Shown in pieces: positions 45,422-54,800 of a stretch of DNA of 64,000 nt. The stretch comes from Streptomyces sp. DH37 (lineage in GTDB: Bacteria > Actinomycetota > Actinomycetes > Streptomycetales > Streptomycetaceae): contig NZ_JARVKV010000020.1 of the NCBI RefSeq assembly GCF_029813835.1, positions 21,902-85,901 of the forward strand, given 5' to 3'. Positions within the stretch are counted from its first letter, which is position 1, and each line of letters opens with the position of its first letter. Both the position numbers and the translations under genes were made by a program. The notes below the pieces were generated by a model. It did not search any database, was not told the origin of the DNA, and worked only from the letters and a program-made list of their open reading frames with translations.

Positions 45422-46504
45422 GTGACAGAAGCGATCCTCCTCGTCGGGGGCAGGGGAACACGGCTGCGGCCGCTGACGGTCCACACGCCCAAGCCCATGG
45501 TCCCGGCGGCAGGAGTCCCCTTCCTGACCCACCAGTTGGCCCGCGCCCGCGCGGCCGGCGTCGAGCACGTCGTCCTGGCCACCTCCTACCTCGCGGAGGT
45601 CTTCGAGCCGTACTTCGGCGACGGCGCGGACCTGGGACTCCACCTGGAGTACGTCACCGAGGAGGAGCCGCTGGGCACCGGCGGCGCCATCCGCAACGTC
45701 GCCTCCCGGCTCCACTCCGCCCCCGGCGACCCGGTGCTGGTCTTCAACGGCGACATCCTCACCGGCCTGGACATCCGCGCCCTGCTCCGGACCCACACCT
45801 CCACCGGCGCCGACGTCTCCCTCCACCTGACCCGGGTGGCGGACCCGCGCGCCTTCGGCCTGGTGCCCACCGACGCCGGCGGCCGGGTCACGGCCTTCCT
45901 GGAGAAGCCGCAGACCCCCGAGGAGATCGTCACCGACCAGATCAACGCGGGCGCGTACGTCTTCGACCGGTCCGTGATCGACGCCATCCCGCACGACCGC
46001 CCGGTCTCCGTCGAGCGCGAGACCTTCCCCGGGCTGCTCGCCGACGGCGCCCACCTCCAGGGCATGGTCGACTCCACCTACTGGCTCGACCTGGGGACCC
46101 CGCAGGCGTTCGTCCGCGGCTCGGCCGACCTGGTGCTCGGCCGCGCCCCCTCCCCGGCCGTGCCCGGCCGCCGCGGCGAGCGGCTGGTGCTGGACGGCGC
46201 CGAGGTCGCCCCCGACGCCAAGCTGACCGGTGGTACGGCGGTCGGTGCGGGCGCGGTGATCAGCGCGGGGGCGCGCGTGCACGGCAGCACGGTGCTGGGC
46301 GGCGCGGTCGTCGGACCGGGCGCCGTCGTACGCGACTCGCTCGTCGGCACGGGCGCGCGCATAGGGGCGCGTACGGTGTTGGAGGGCGCGGTCATCGGAG
46401 ACGGTGCGGTCGTCGGCGAGGACAACGAGCTGCGCGACGGCATCCGGGTGTGGTGCGGCGCCCGGCTGGAGGCGGGCTCGGTCCGCTTCTCCTCCGACTG
46501 CTGA
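45422..46504 (+). CDS. manC: Mannose-1-phosphate guanylyltransferase (GDP-mannose pyrophosphorylase)
   Basis: 360 residues. Nucleotidyltransferase domain with LLVGGRGTRLRPLT and the HTPKPMVPAAG loop, GTGGAI, FNGDIL metal site, and FLEKP; the C-terminal third is a left-handed beta-helix with GAGAVISAGARVHGSTVLGG hexapeptide repeats. Makes GDP-mannose from GTP and mannose-1-phosphate, using the product of manB downstream in the window. By sequence a glucose-1-phosphate nucleotidyltransferase is possible; context with manA and manB favours mannose. The next gene follows 16 bp later. Confidence 0.85.
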   Translation: MTEAILLVGGRGTRLRPLTVHTPKPMVPAAGVPFLTHQLARARAAGVEHVVLATSYLAEVFEPYFGDGADLGLHLEYVTEEEPLGTGGAIRNVASRLHSAPGDPVLVFNGDILTGLDIRALLRTHTSTGADVSLHLTRVADPRAFGLVPTDAGGRVTAFLEKPQTPEEIVTDQINAGAYVFDRSVIDAIPHDRPVSVERETFPGLLADGAHLQGMVDSTYWLDLGTPQAFVRGSADLVLGRAPSPAVPGRRGERLVLDGAEVAPDAKLTGGTAVGAGAVISAGARVHGSTVLGGAVVGPGAVVRDSLVGTGARIGARTVLEGAVIGDGAVVGEDNELRDGIRVWCGARLEAGSVRFSSDC

Positions 46505-46520
46505 CCCGGAGCGCCGACCC

Positions 46521-47462
46521 GTGACCACCACCGCCGCCGCCGTCCGCCGCTGGACCCCGCCGCAGCCGTTCGGACCGCACGACCTGCGCCGCAACCTGCG
46601 CGTGCTCCAGCGCGGCCCGTACGACCCCGCCTACCGGGTGGCCGGCGGCGCGGTCTGGCGCGCCACCCGCACCCCCTGCGGCCCGGCCACGCTCCGCGTG
46701 GCGCCGGACGCGGGCGCGGGCGAGGTGGTGGCCGAGGCCTGGGGGCCGGGCGCCGAGTGGGTCCTCGACCGCCTCCCCGCCCTGCTCGGCGCGGACGACG
46801 ATCCGTCGGCCCTCGTCCCCCGCCACCGGCTCGTGGCCGAGGCGCACCGCCGCCACCCCGGGCTGCGGCTGGTGCGCACCGGGCTGGTGCTGGAGTCGCT
46901 GATCCCCTCCGTCCTGGAGCAGAAGGTCACCACCGACGAGGCGTACCGCGCCTGGCGGCTGCTGCTGCGGCGCCACGGCGAGCCCGCGCCCGGACCGGCC
47001 GGCCTGCTGCCGGAGCACATGTACGTGATGCCCGAGCCGCGCACCTGGGCCCTGATCCCCTCCTGGGAGTGGCACCGGGCCGGGGTGGACAACAAGCGCT
47101 CCTCGACGATCCTGCGCGCGGTCTCGCGCGCCCGGCGCATGGAGGAGGCCGCGCGCATGGACCCGGCCGCGGCGGTGGCCCGCCTGACGGCGATCCCGGG
47201 CATCGGCCCGTGGACGGCGGCCGAGACGCTCCAGCGCGTCAGCGGCGCGGCGGACGCGGTGACGGTCGGCGACCTGCACCTGCCGGGCATCGTGGTCTAC
47301 GCGCTCACCGGCGCGCGCGGCGGTGACGACGCGCGGATGCTGGAACTGCTCGCCCCGTACGCGGGCCAGCGCCACCGCGCCACACGGCTGATCCTGGCCA
47401 CCGGCCGCACCCCGCCCCGCCGCGCGCCGCGCTTCCCGCGCGGCGACATCGCACGCCTCTGA
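46521..47462 (+). CDS. AlkA-type DNA-3-methyladenine glycosylase family protein
   Basis: 313 residues. C-terminal HhH-GPD domain with the hairpin LTAIPGIGPWTAAETLQR and the catalytic Asp in AVTVGDLHLP. It excises alkylated bases. The N-terminal 130 residues are more diverged from AlkA. GTG at 46521 follows GGAG and lies 16 bp after manC, so it is likely cotranscribed. A 38-bp palindrome follows. Confidence 0.85.
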   Translation: MTTTAAAVRRWTPPQPFGPHDLRRNLRVLQRGPYDPAYRVAGGAVWRATRTPCGPATLRVAPDAGAGEVVAEAWGPGAEWVLDRLPALLGADDDPSALVPRHRLVAEAHRRHPGLRLVRTGLVLESLIPSVLEQKVTTDEAYRAWRLLLRRHGEPAPGPAGLLPEHMYVMPEPRTWALIPSWEWHRAGVDNKRSSTILRAVSRARRMEEAARMDPAAAVARLTAIPGIGPWTAAETLQRVSGAADAVTVGDLHLPGIVVYALTGARGGDDARMLELLAPYAGQRHRATRLILATGRTPPRRAPRFPRGDIARL

Positions 47463-47464
47463 CG

Positions 47465-47502
47465 CTGACGCGGGGCGGCGGGGCCCCGCCGCCCCGCGTC
47501 AG
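47465..47502. terminator. Perfect 38-bp palindrome, bidirectional terminator
   Basis: 47465-47483 is the exact reverse complement of 47484-47502 with no unpaired centre (functional loop about 4 nt). It begins 2 bp after the glycosylase stop and covers the fbiB stop codon on the other strand. Confidence 0.8.
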
Positions 47503-48875
47503 AGGACGACGGTGAAGTCCCCGGCCGACCGGGGGGGACGGGCCTTCGGCGGGGCCGCGGCCCGGCCCACGGCCACCGCGCCCATCGGGTCCCAGTCGCC
47601 GGGCAGGTCCAGCACCTCGCGCACCACGTCGCGGCAGAACATGGTGGACGACACCCACGCCGACCCCAGCCCCTCGCCGGCCAGGGCGACCAGCAGGTTC
47701 TGCACCCCGGCCCCGGCCGCGACCACGAACATCTCGCGCTCGGCGGCCGAACGCCGCGCGTCCGGATAGTCGTGCGCCCCCTCGGCCACCAGGCACGGCA
47801 CCACCAGGTACGGCGCGTTCCGCAGCACGTCCCCGCGCCGGATCCGCCGCGCGATGCTCTCCTCGCTCCTCCCGTCCGCGCGCAGGTCGGCGATCCACGC
47901 CTCCCGCATGGCGTCCAGCAGCCGGACGCGCGATCCGGCCGACTCCAGCAGGACGAAGCGCCACGGCGTCGTGTGGTGCGGCGCCGGGGCCGTGACCGCC
48001 GCGGCCACCGCCCGCCGCACCGCCGCGCCGTCCACCGGCTCGTCCGTGAACTCCCGTACGGTGCGCCGCAGCGTCACCGCCTCCCGCACGGCCTCGGAGG
48101 TGCCCAGGCGGAACATGTCGTCGGCCGCCCCGCGGACCAGCGCCCGCGCCCCGGCATCACCGGTCTCCCCGGCCTCACCGGGGCGTGCGCCACCGGTGTC
48201 CTCGGGGGCGTCCCACAGCACGTGCTGGGGCAGGCCCCGCACCACCGCGACCGGCAGTCCGTCGGCCTTGCCCTTCACCAGCTCCCCGGCCCCGGCCAGT
48301 TCGTCGCCGACGGCCGTGACCGTCACGCCCAGCGGGTTGCCGTACATGTCCGTGCCGCCGCGCAGGTCCTCCAGGACCCGGACCCCGGCGGCCCCGATCG
48401 CGACGTCGGTCTGCCCCACGCGCCACGGCCGCCCGAAGGTGTCGGTGACGACGACCCCGACCGTCACGCCCAGCAGCTCCCGCAGGCCCTCGCGGATCCG
48501 GCGCGCGGAGGCGTCCGGGTCCTCGGGCAGCAGCAGCACCGTCCCGGCGGGGGTGTTGGAGGCGTCCACCCCGGCCGCGGCCATCACGAAGCCGTGCCGG
48601 CTCTCCACGATCCGCGCCGGCCCGCGGCGGGCGACCACCCGTACGGTCTCGGCGTCGATCGCGGCCTCCCGGTCGGCGGCCTCGACCACCCGGCCCTCGG
48701 CCTTGCTGACGATCTTCGACGTGACCACCAGCACGTCGCCGTGGGCCAGACCGGGCAGGCCCGGCGCGGTGGCCGCGTCCGCGATCAGCTTCACCAGGTC
48801 GTCGCCGGGCCGCACCTCGGGTATCCCGGGCAGCGCCCACACCCGGTACGCCGGCGTCCCGTCCGCGCCGGTCAC
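47499..48875 (-). CDS. fbiB: Coenzyme F420 biosynthesis protein FbiB (gamma-glutamyl ligase plus nitroreductase-like domain)
   Basis: 458 residues, two domains. Residues about 1-245 are CofE-like F420-0:gamma-glutamyl ligase ([47 protein letters not shown]). Residues about 265-458 are a nitroreductase fold ([49 protein letters not shown]), which in the mycobacterial homologue reduces dehydro-F420 with FMN. It adds the glutamate tail and finishes F420. The GTG overlaps the fbiA stop by 4 bp (GTGA) with GAGGAGGTG upstream. Confidence 0.95.
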   Translation of the reverse strand: MTGADGTPAYRVWALPGIPEVRPGDDLVKLIADAATAPGLPGLAHGDVLVVTSKIVSKAEGRVVEAADREAAIDAETVRVVARRGPARIVESRHGFVMAAAGVDASNTPAGTVLLLPEDPDASARRIREGLRELLGVTVGVVVTDTFGRPWRVGQTDVAIGAAGVRVLEDLRGGTDMYGNPLGVTVTAVGDELAGAGELVKGKADGLPVAVVRGLPQHVLWDAPEDTGGARPGEAGETGDAGARALVRGAADDMFRLGTSEAVREAVTLRRTVREFTDEPVDGAAVRRAVAAAVTAPAPHHTTPWRFVLLESAGSRVRLLDAMREAWIADLRADGRSEESIARRIRRGDVLRNAPYLVVPCLVAEGAHDYPDARRSAAEREMFVVAAGAGVQNLLVALAGEGLGSAWVSSTMFCRDVVREVLDLPGDWDPMGAVAVGRAAAPPKARPPRSAGDFTVVL

Positions 48876-49834
48876 ACCCGCACCTCCTCGGCGAGGGCGA
48901 GCGCCTCGCGCGCCATCCGCGCCGCGGCGTCGACGTCCGTCATCAGCAGGGGCACGGCCCGGCAGTGGATGCCCGCGTCCTCGACCTCCGCCACCGCGCC
49001 GGAGTCCGCGGTGTCCACCAGCCAGCCGTCCAGCAGGCCCGACCCGTAGTGCTTCGCCACCGCCGCGGCCGTGGTCTCCACGCCGACGGCGGCCAGCACC
49101 TTGTCGGCCATTCCGCGCACCGGGGCGCCACCGATGACGGGGGACAGGCCGACCACCGGCACCCCGGCGTCGGCGATCGCCTCGCGGATGCCGGGCACGG
49201 CGAGGATCGTGCCGATGCTGACCACCGGGTTGGACGGCGGGAAGAGCACGGTGTCCGCCTCGGCGATGGCGTCCAGCACGCCCGGCGCCGGCTTGGCCTG
49301 CTCGGCGCCCACCGGCGCCACCGCCTGCGCGGGCACCGACGCCCGCAGCCGCACCCAGTACTCCTGGAAGTGCACGGCCTTGCGTCCGCCGTCCTCGGTC
49401 TCGATCACCACATGGGTCTCGACCCGGTCGTCGGTCATCGGCAGGAGCCGCACGCCCGGCTGCCAGCGGGCGCACAGCGCCTCGGTGACGGCGCTGAGCG
49501 GGTAGCCCGCGCCGAGCATCTGGGTGCGGACGATGTGGGTGGCGAAGTCGCGGTCGCCCAGGCCGAACCACTCCGGTCCGACGCCGTACGCCGCCAGCTC
49601 CTCCTTCACCGTGAAGGTCTCGTCCGCGCGGCCCCAGCCCTGCTCCTCGTGGATGCCGCCCCCGAGGGTGTACATCACCGTGTCGAGGTCCGGGCAGACC
49701 TTGAGGCCGAAGAGGTGGATGTCGTCGCCGGTGTTGCCGACGACCGTGATCTCGGCGTCGGGCGCGGCCGACTTGAGTCCACGCAGAAAGCGGGCACCAC
49801 CGATGCCCCCGGCCAGAACCACAATGCGCTGCAT
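48872..49834 (-). CDS. fbiA: CofD/FbiA 2-phospho-L-lactate-type transferase
   Basis: 320 residues. Transfers a phospholactate or phosphoenolpyruvate-derived unit to Fo, forming (dehydro)F420-0. Motifs [32 protein letters not shown] and [13 protein letters not shown] are typical. ATG at 49834, with only a weak GAGAG upstream. First gene of the fbiA-fbiB operon; the region before it is an array of 50-bp repeats. Confidence 0.95.
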   Translation of the reverse strand: MQRIVVLAGGIGGARFLRGLKSAAPDAEITVVGNTGDDIHLFGLKVCPDLDTVMYTLGGGIHEEQGWGRADETFTVKEELAAYGVGPEWFGLGDRDFATHIVRTQMLGAGYPLSAVTEALCARWQPGVRLLPMTDDRVETHVVIETEDGGRKAVHFQEYWVRLRASVPAQAVAPVGAEQAKPAPGVLDAIAEADTVLFPPSNPVVSIGTILAVPGIREAIADAGVPVVGLSPVIGGAPVRGMADKVLAAVGVETTAAAVAKHYGSGLLDGWLVDTADSGAVAEVEDAGIHCRAVPLLMTDVDAAARMAREALALAEEVRV

Positions 49835-49850
49835 GCGGACAGTCTCTCAG

Positions 49851-50000
49851 CCGGAGGCCGTCTTCCGGGGGTGGTGGTCGGGCGACGGGTGGGCTGTCGG
49901 CCGGAGGCCGTCTTCTGGGGGTGGTGGTCGGGCGACGGGTGGGCTGTCGGCCGGAGGCCGTCTTCTGGGGGTGGTGGTCGGGCGACGGGAGGGCCGTCAG
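49851..50000. repeat. Three exact-period 50-bp tandem repeats
   Basis: Units at 49851-49900, 49901-49950 and 49951-50000. Copies one and two differ at one base; copy three has three or four changes at its end. Each contains GGCCGGAGGCCGTCTTC and GTGGTGGTCGGGCGACGGG. The array fills the spacer between the cysteine dioxygenase stop (49997) and the fbiA start (49834). A 50-bp period is not a multiple of three, so it is not coding. Confidence 0.95.
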
Positions 50001-50518
50001 CCGACAGGCGAGCCCAGGGGCGCGTCCGCGGTCCGCTCCGCCGGGGAGCACGAGACGGCGTGCGGCGCGCGCATCGGCATCTCGGTGAGGCCGGGGAAGT
50101 AGACGTGCAGGCTGACGGCCGGTTCGAGGGCATCGTTGACGACCTCGTGGACGTAACCGGGAGCGAACACCCGCTGTGCCCCGGCGCCGAGCACGCGGTC
50201 CCCGCCCGCGGTCCGCTCGGTCAGCGCGCCGTCGAGGACGGTGAGCACCCCGGAGGAGGGGCCGTGGTCGTGCGGTCCGCTGCCCTGGCCGGGCACCCAG
50301 CTCAGCAGCCAGACCTCGTAGCCGGGGCCGGTGCGCAGGCGGTGGTACCAGCGGGTGGCGGCGTCGTACCGGACGAGCGGGGCCCAGCCGGAGCGGTCCG
50401 CGGCGATCGTACGGGCCAGGCCGGCGAAACCGGCGACGGTGGAGGGGTGTTCGGGGGCGGGCGGCAGGAGGTGCGGGATGGCGAGCGGGTCGCCGGCGAT
50501 CTCGACGTCGCTGTTCAC
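49997..50518 (-). CDS. Cysteine dioxygenase, cupin type
   Basis: 173 residues. Oxidises cysteine to cysteine sulfinate with iron and O2. The three-His iron site is visible: His83 and His85 in GPHDHG and His124 in GYVHEV, in a short bacterial type I enzyme. The GTG at 50518 gives a sensible N-terminus ([19 protein letters not shown]) and follows AGAGGA; longer starts would add a Pro-rich leader. About 230 nt upstream on the same strand is a short frame ending in a cysteine cluster, which probably regulates this gene. Confidence 0.88.
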   Translation of the reverse strand: MNSDVEIAGDPLAIPHLLPPAPEHPSTVAGFAGLARTIAADRSGWAPLVRYDAATRWYHRLRTGPGYEVWLLSWVPGQGSGPHDHGPSSGVLTVLDGALTERTAGGDRVLGAGAQRVFAPGYVHEVVNDALEPAVSLHVYFPGLTEMPMRAPHAVSCSPAERTADAPLGSPVG

Positions 50519-50746
50519 GTTCAGGGGTTCCTCTGGATGCGCGGGTGGAGCAGGGAAGGGCGGAGCCCGGGAGGGGAGGGGACGAGGCGGGGGAGGGCGA
50601 GGCGGAGACGAGGGGGCGAGGCGAGGGGGCGGGACGGAGCGAGACGGAGCGGGAGGGAGCACCTCGGCGCCCGCGTCGGCGTTCCCGGCCGGCCCCGACG
50701 GTCCGGCCGGCACCCCGTGATCTCAGAGCCTCGGGGTCTCAGGGCC
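50519..50746 (-). promoter_or_regulatory. Leader between poly-Cys frame and cysteine dioxygenase, possible attenuator
   Basis: 228 nt on the minus strand. It contains a hairpin CCGGCCGG/CCGGCCGG (50685-50710, 10-nt loop) soon after the leader-peptide stop and a purine-biased G-rich run (about 50560-50665 on the plus strand). The hairpin is well placed to act as an attenuator or to control access to the dioxygenase start. Confidence 0.45.
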
Positions 50747-50833
50747 TCAACAACAGCAACAGCGGCAGCTGATCCGGGCAGCGCGAAGGGCCCCGCGGTG
50801 GCGGGCCGGGCTGAACGCGCGAATCGCTGGCAT
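50747..50833 (-). CDS. 28-residue leader peptide with C-terminal cysteine cluster
   Basis: Frame from ATG at 50833 to TGA at 50747. The peptide starts MPAIRAFSPARHRG and ends ISCRCCCC: five of the last six residues are Cys. TTGACA at 50870-50865 is placed so that transcription would begin at or near the ATG (17-18-nt spacer, then about 8 nt), so the message is probably leaderless. It lies 228 nt before the cysteine dioxygenase start, same strand. Poly-cysteine leaderless short frames that act as cysteine-responsive attenuators are known in mycobacteria; this looks like the Streptomyces equivalent on a cysteine-breakdown gene. Confidence 0.75.
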   Translation of the reverse strand: MPAIRAFSPARHRGALRAARISCRCCCC

Positions 50834-51292
50834 GACACCAAGAAGAACGGGTACCCCGTACCGCTGTCAACCGGATGGCCCGTTTGGCGGGCGTGTTTCA
50901 CCGCATCCGGTGGCCGGGGCAGGGGAAAGGTTTATGCGCACCGGGAGCGGACATGTGGCGCAACATCCGCGCACGCGAACGCCGTTGTCGATCTGTGATC
51001 CAACTGTGATCGAGATCGCTTCGGAGCGCGGGGGGCAACGCGGTCGGGCCCGGATGCGTCCCTCTGGGCAGGGAGGGGTGAGTGGGCGGGATGTCCGATC
51101 TGCCTGTCGTAGTTTGTGGTGATTTAAACACTTAATGCAAGGCCTTGGTTCCGCAGAGTGAATAACGGGCCCAATAGCAGATCTCGGCTTGACTCGCGTG
51201 GATGCACACACTTGTAATTTCACTCGTGTCGTTCGGCCGGGATCGATAACGACAGCATCACGGGGACGCAAAGACAGACGAGGGGCGCGCGC
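50834..51292. other. Divergent region between the leader peptide and whiB
   Basis: About 460 bp. Holds the leader-peptide promoter (TTGACA at 50865-50870, minus strand) and the whiB promoter. Two TGTGATC direct repeats occur near 50990-51015, and an unusually AT-rich patch (GATTTAAACACTTAATG) lies at about 51121-51137. No gene is seen. Confidence 0.55.
51189..51218 (+). promoter_or_regulatory. whiB promoter
   Basis: TTGACT (51189-51194), 18-nt spacer, TGTAAT (51213-51218). Leader of about 70 nt with AGGGGCG before the ATG. Confidence 0.55.
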
Positions 51293-51556
51293 ATGACCGA
51301 GCTGTTCGAACAACTGCTGGTCGAAGAGGCGGATGAGGAGCTCGGCTGGCAGGAGCGCGCGTTGTGCGCCCAGACCGACCCCGAGTCCTTCTTCCCCGAG
51401 AAGGGCGGTTCCACGAGAGAGGCCAAGAAGGTCTGCCTCGCCTGCGAGGTCCGCTCCGAGTGCCTGGAGTACGCCCTCGCCAACGACGAACGCTTCGGCA
51501 TCTGGGGCGGCCTGTCGGAGCGTGAGCGCCGCCGCCTGAAGAAGGCCGCCGTCTGA
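51293..51556 (+). CDS. whiB: WhiB developmental regulator
   Basis: 87 residues. Wbl protein with four cluster ligands Cys25, Cys48, Cys51 and Cys57 for a [4Fe-4S] cluster, the GIWGG turn at 69-73 and a basic DNA-contacting tail (SERERRRLKKAAV). It is very close to the S. coelicolor WhiB as I recall it, differing mainly at residues 5-12. WhiB works with WhiA to start sporulation septation. Its place next to the fbi and man genes is conserved across actinobacteria (whiB2 in mycobacteria). Confidence 0.97.
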   Translation: MTELFEQLLVEEADEELGWQERALCAQTDPESFFPEKGGSTREAKKVCLACEVRSECLEYALANDERFGIWGGLSERERRRLKKAAV

Positions 51557-51898
51557 CGGAACGGCCCCCGCCCGCCCCCCGGCCTCCCGCACAGCCTTCC
51601 GGCCGCGCGGCCGTCTGACGAAGCGGCAGACGGCCCGGCCGACGAAGCGGTACAAGACGCCGCACGGCTCGCACAGCACCCGGTCCGCCCCCCGCGCCCC
51701 GCGCGGGGGGCGGACCGCTGTGCGGCCGCGGTCCCCGGGACCCCGAACGGCGGGACGGGTTCAGCCATTAGTGTGGGGGGCCGTCCACGACGCGGCCGCC
51801 GACCGTGCGGTACCCGCGTCCAGCCCAGTCACAGCAGTCCGACGCAGCAGCCTTCCGGGGGGCGACCCCCGGACCCCGGCCGGAGGGCCCCTACCCCG
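51557..51898. other. Spacer between whiB and the large glycosyltransferase
   Basis: 342 bp. Holds the whiB terminator and a -10-like TAGTGT (51769-51774) that may drive the glycosyltransferase-DUF5719 operon with a leader of about 120 nt. Confidence 0.5.
51671..51723 (+). terminator. whiB terminator
   Basis: A perfect 17-bp stem (51681-51697 with 51701-51717) around CCC, extended outward by GCACAG (51671) pairing with CTGTGC (51718). Confidence 0.8.
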
Positions 51899-54800
51899 AT
51901 GTCCGTGCACAGCCACCCGGCGGCCCAGTACGAGGCGGCCACAGCAGCGTTCGCCTCCCCGCGGCCGGCGGCCGACCCCAGCCGGCCGCCGGAGTTCCCG
52001 AAGCACGTCGTCACCGCCGTGCTCGTCTCCCACGACGGCGAGCGCTGGCTGCCCGACGTCCTGGCCGGGATCACCGGCCAGGAGCGGCCGGTGCAGAACG
52101 TCGTCGCCGCCGACACCGGCAGCGCCGACGACTCCGCGCGGCTGGTCACCGAGGCGCTCGGCCCCGACCGCGTACTGCACCTCGCCCGCCGCACCGGCTT
52201 CGGCGCGGCCGTCGACGAGGCGGCCCGCACCGCGCCCGTCCTCGGCCCCGACGACCTGCCGTACCTCAGGCGGCCCAGCGGCTGGGACCCGGTCACCCGG
52301 ACCTGGCGCGACGACGCGTACGACATGCCCGAACTGCCGCACGGCGAACCCGTCCAGTGGCTGTGGCTGCTGCACGACGACTGCGCGCCCGAGCCCGACG
52401 CCCTCGCCGAGCTGCTGCGGGTCGCCGACTCCAGCGACTCGGCCGCCGTCGTCGGCCCCAAGCTGCGCAGCTGGTACAACCGCCGCCAGCTGCTGGAGGT
52501 CGGCGTCTCCATCGCCCACAGCGGCCGCCGCTGGACCGGCCTGGACCGGCGCGAGCAGGACCAGGGCCAGTACGACCAGGTACGGCAGGTGCTGTCCGTC
52601 TCCACCGCGGGCATGCTGATCCGCCGCGACGTCTTCGAGCAGCTCGGCGGCTTCGACCGCTACCTGCCGCTGATGCGCGACGACGTGGACCTGTGCTGGC
52701 GGGTGCAGGCCGCCGGGTACCGGGTGCTCGTCGCGCCCGAGGCCGTCGTCCGGCACGCCGAGGCGTCCTCCCGCGAGAGGCGGCCCATCGACTGCGTGGG
52801 ACGCTCGACCGCCAGTCCGCACCGCGTGGACAAGGCGGGCGCGGCCTACACGCTGCTCGTCAACACCCCCGGCGGGAAGCTGCCCTGGGTCCTGCTGCGC
52901 CTGGTCCTCGGCACCCTGCTGAGGATGCTCGCCTATCTGGTCGGCAAGGCGCCCGGACAGGCGCTCGACGAGTTCAGAGGGCTCGCGGGCACCCTGCTGC
53001 GCCCCGAACGCATCCTCGCCGCCCGGCGCAGACGCGGCAGACCCGCGGTCGCCCCCTCCGAGCTGCGCCCCCTCTTCCCGCCCCCGGGCGCGACCGTGCG
53101 CGCCACCGTCGAGCAGGTGGCGGGCAACTTCGCCGGACGCTCCGACCCCGACCTCTCCTCCGGGGGGCGGCACGGCGCCGTCGAGACCGGTCCCGGCGAC
53201 GACGACGCCGACTTCCTGGAGGTCGAGCAGTTCGCCCGGCTGAAGCGGATCGCCCGCAAGCCGGCGCCCGTGCTCTTCGCCGTCCTCCTCCTCGCCTCCC
53301 TGGTCGCCTGCCGCAACCTGCTGGGCGGCGGCGCGCTGGCGGGCGGCGCCCTGCTGCCCGCACCGGCCGAGGCCGCCGACCTGTGGTCGCGCCACCTGGA
53401 GGCCTGGCAGCCGGTCGGCACCGGCGCCGCCGGGTCGGCGCCGCCGTACCTGGCGGTCCTCGCCGCGCTGGCCACCGTCTTCCTCGGCAGCACCGGCTTC
53501 ACCCTCACCCTGCTGCTGGTCTGCTCGGTGCCGCTGGCCGGACTCACCGCCTACTTCGCCTCCCGGCCGCTGGTCGGCTCCCGGCTGCTGCGCGCCTGGG
53601 GCGCGGTCGCCTACGCCTTCCTGCCCGCCGTCACCGGCGCCCTGGCGGGCGGCCGGATCGGCACCGCCGTGCTCGCCGTCGTCCTGCCGCTGATGGCCCG
53701 TGCCGCGGTCGCCGCCTCCGGGCTGCGGCCGACGGGCGGCGCGAAGCCCGGATGGCGGCCCGTGTGGGCGCTGGCGCTGCTGCTCACCCTCACCACCGCC
53801 TTCACCCCGGTGGTCTGGCCGGTCACCGCCGTGCTCGCGCTGGCCGTGCTGGGCCTGCGGGTGCGGCGGCGCGACCACGCCGGGGCGTACGCGGTCCGCG
53901 CCGCCGTGCTGCTGACGGTCCCGATGGCGCTGCTGGCGCCGTGGTCGCTGGAACTGCTCACCAGCCCCTCGGCCTTCCTGCGCGAGGCCGGGCTGCCGTA
54001 CGGCGAGGGCGCCGCCTCCGCCACCGGCCTGCTGACCCTCGACCCGGGCGGGCCCGGGACCGTGGGCGGACCGCTGTTCGCCGGCGTCGTGCTCGCCGCG
54101 CTCGCCGCGCTGCTGCGCTCCGAGCGGCGGACCGCGATCCTCGCCGCCTGGACCACCGCCCTGACCGGCCTGCTCTTCGCCGCGCTCGCCGGCGACTCCG
54201 GCTGGGCCGGCCCCGCCACCCTCGTCTACGGCCTGGCCCTGCTGGCCGCGGCCGTGCTCGGCGCCGAGGGCGCGCGCGGCCGGGTCGCGGCCCAGAGCTT
54301 CGGCTGGCGGCAGCCGGTCGCCGCGCTCATCGGGCTCGCGGCCGCCGTGGCGCCGCTGGTGGCCGCCGCCGTCTGGACGGCGGGCGGCGCGGACGGGCCG
54401 CTGTCGCGGCGCAGCCCGGTGCAGGTCCCGGCGTTCGTCGCCGAGGAGAGCGCCACCCGGGACCGGCCGCGCACCCTCGTCCTCGACGGCGACACCGGCA
54501 CCGGGAACACCGTGTCCTCCGCCGCGGCCCGGGTCTCGTACACCCTCGTCCGCGGCTCCGGCGCCCGGCTGGGCGACGGCGACGTGGCCCGCGCGGCCGG
54601 AGGCGACCGGCGGCTGGCCGAGGTCGTCGGCAACCTGGTCGCGGGCTCCGGCGCCGACCAGGCCGACCAGTTGAGCGGCTATGCCGTCCGCTACGTCCTG
54701 GTGCGCGACGGCGCCCCCCGCGAGATGAGCCGGGTGCTGGACGCGACGCCGGGCCTGACCCGGCTCAGCCAGGAGGACGGCAGCGCGCTGTGGCGGGTGG

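Noticed and set aside
45422..46504. Glucose-1-phosphate thymidylyltransferase (RmlA) instead of ManC
   Set aside because: The C-terminal hexapeptide beta-helix and the presence of manA and manB in the same block favour GDP-mannose synthesis; not fully excluded.
49851..50000. CRISPR array
   Set aside because: The 50-bp units are contiguous with no unique spacers, and no cas gene is near.
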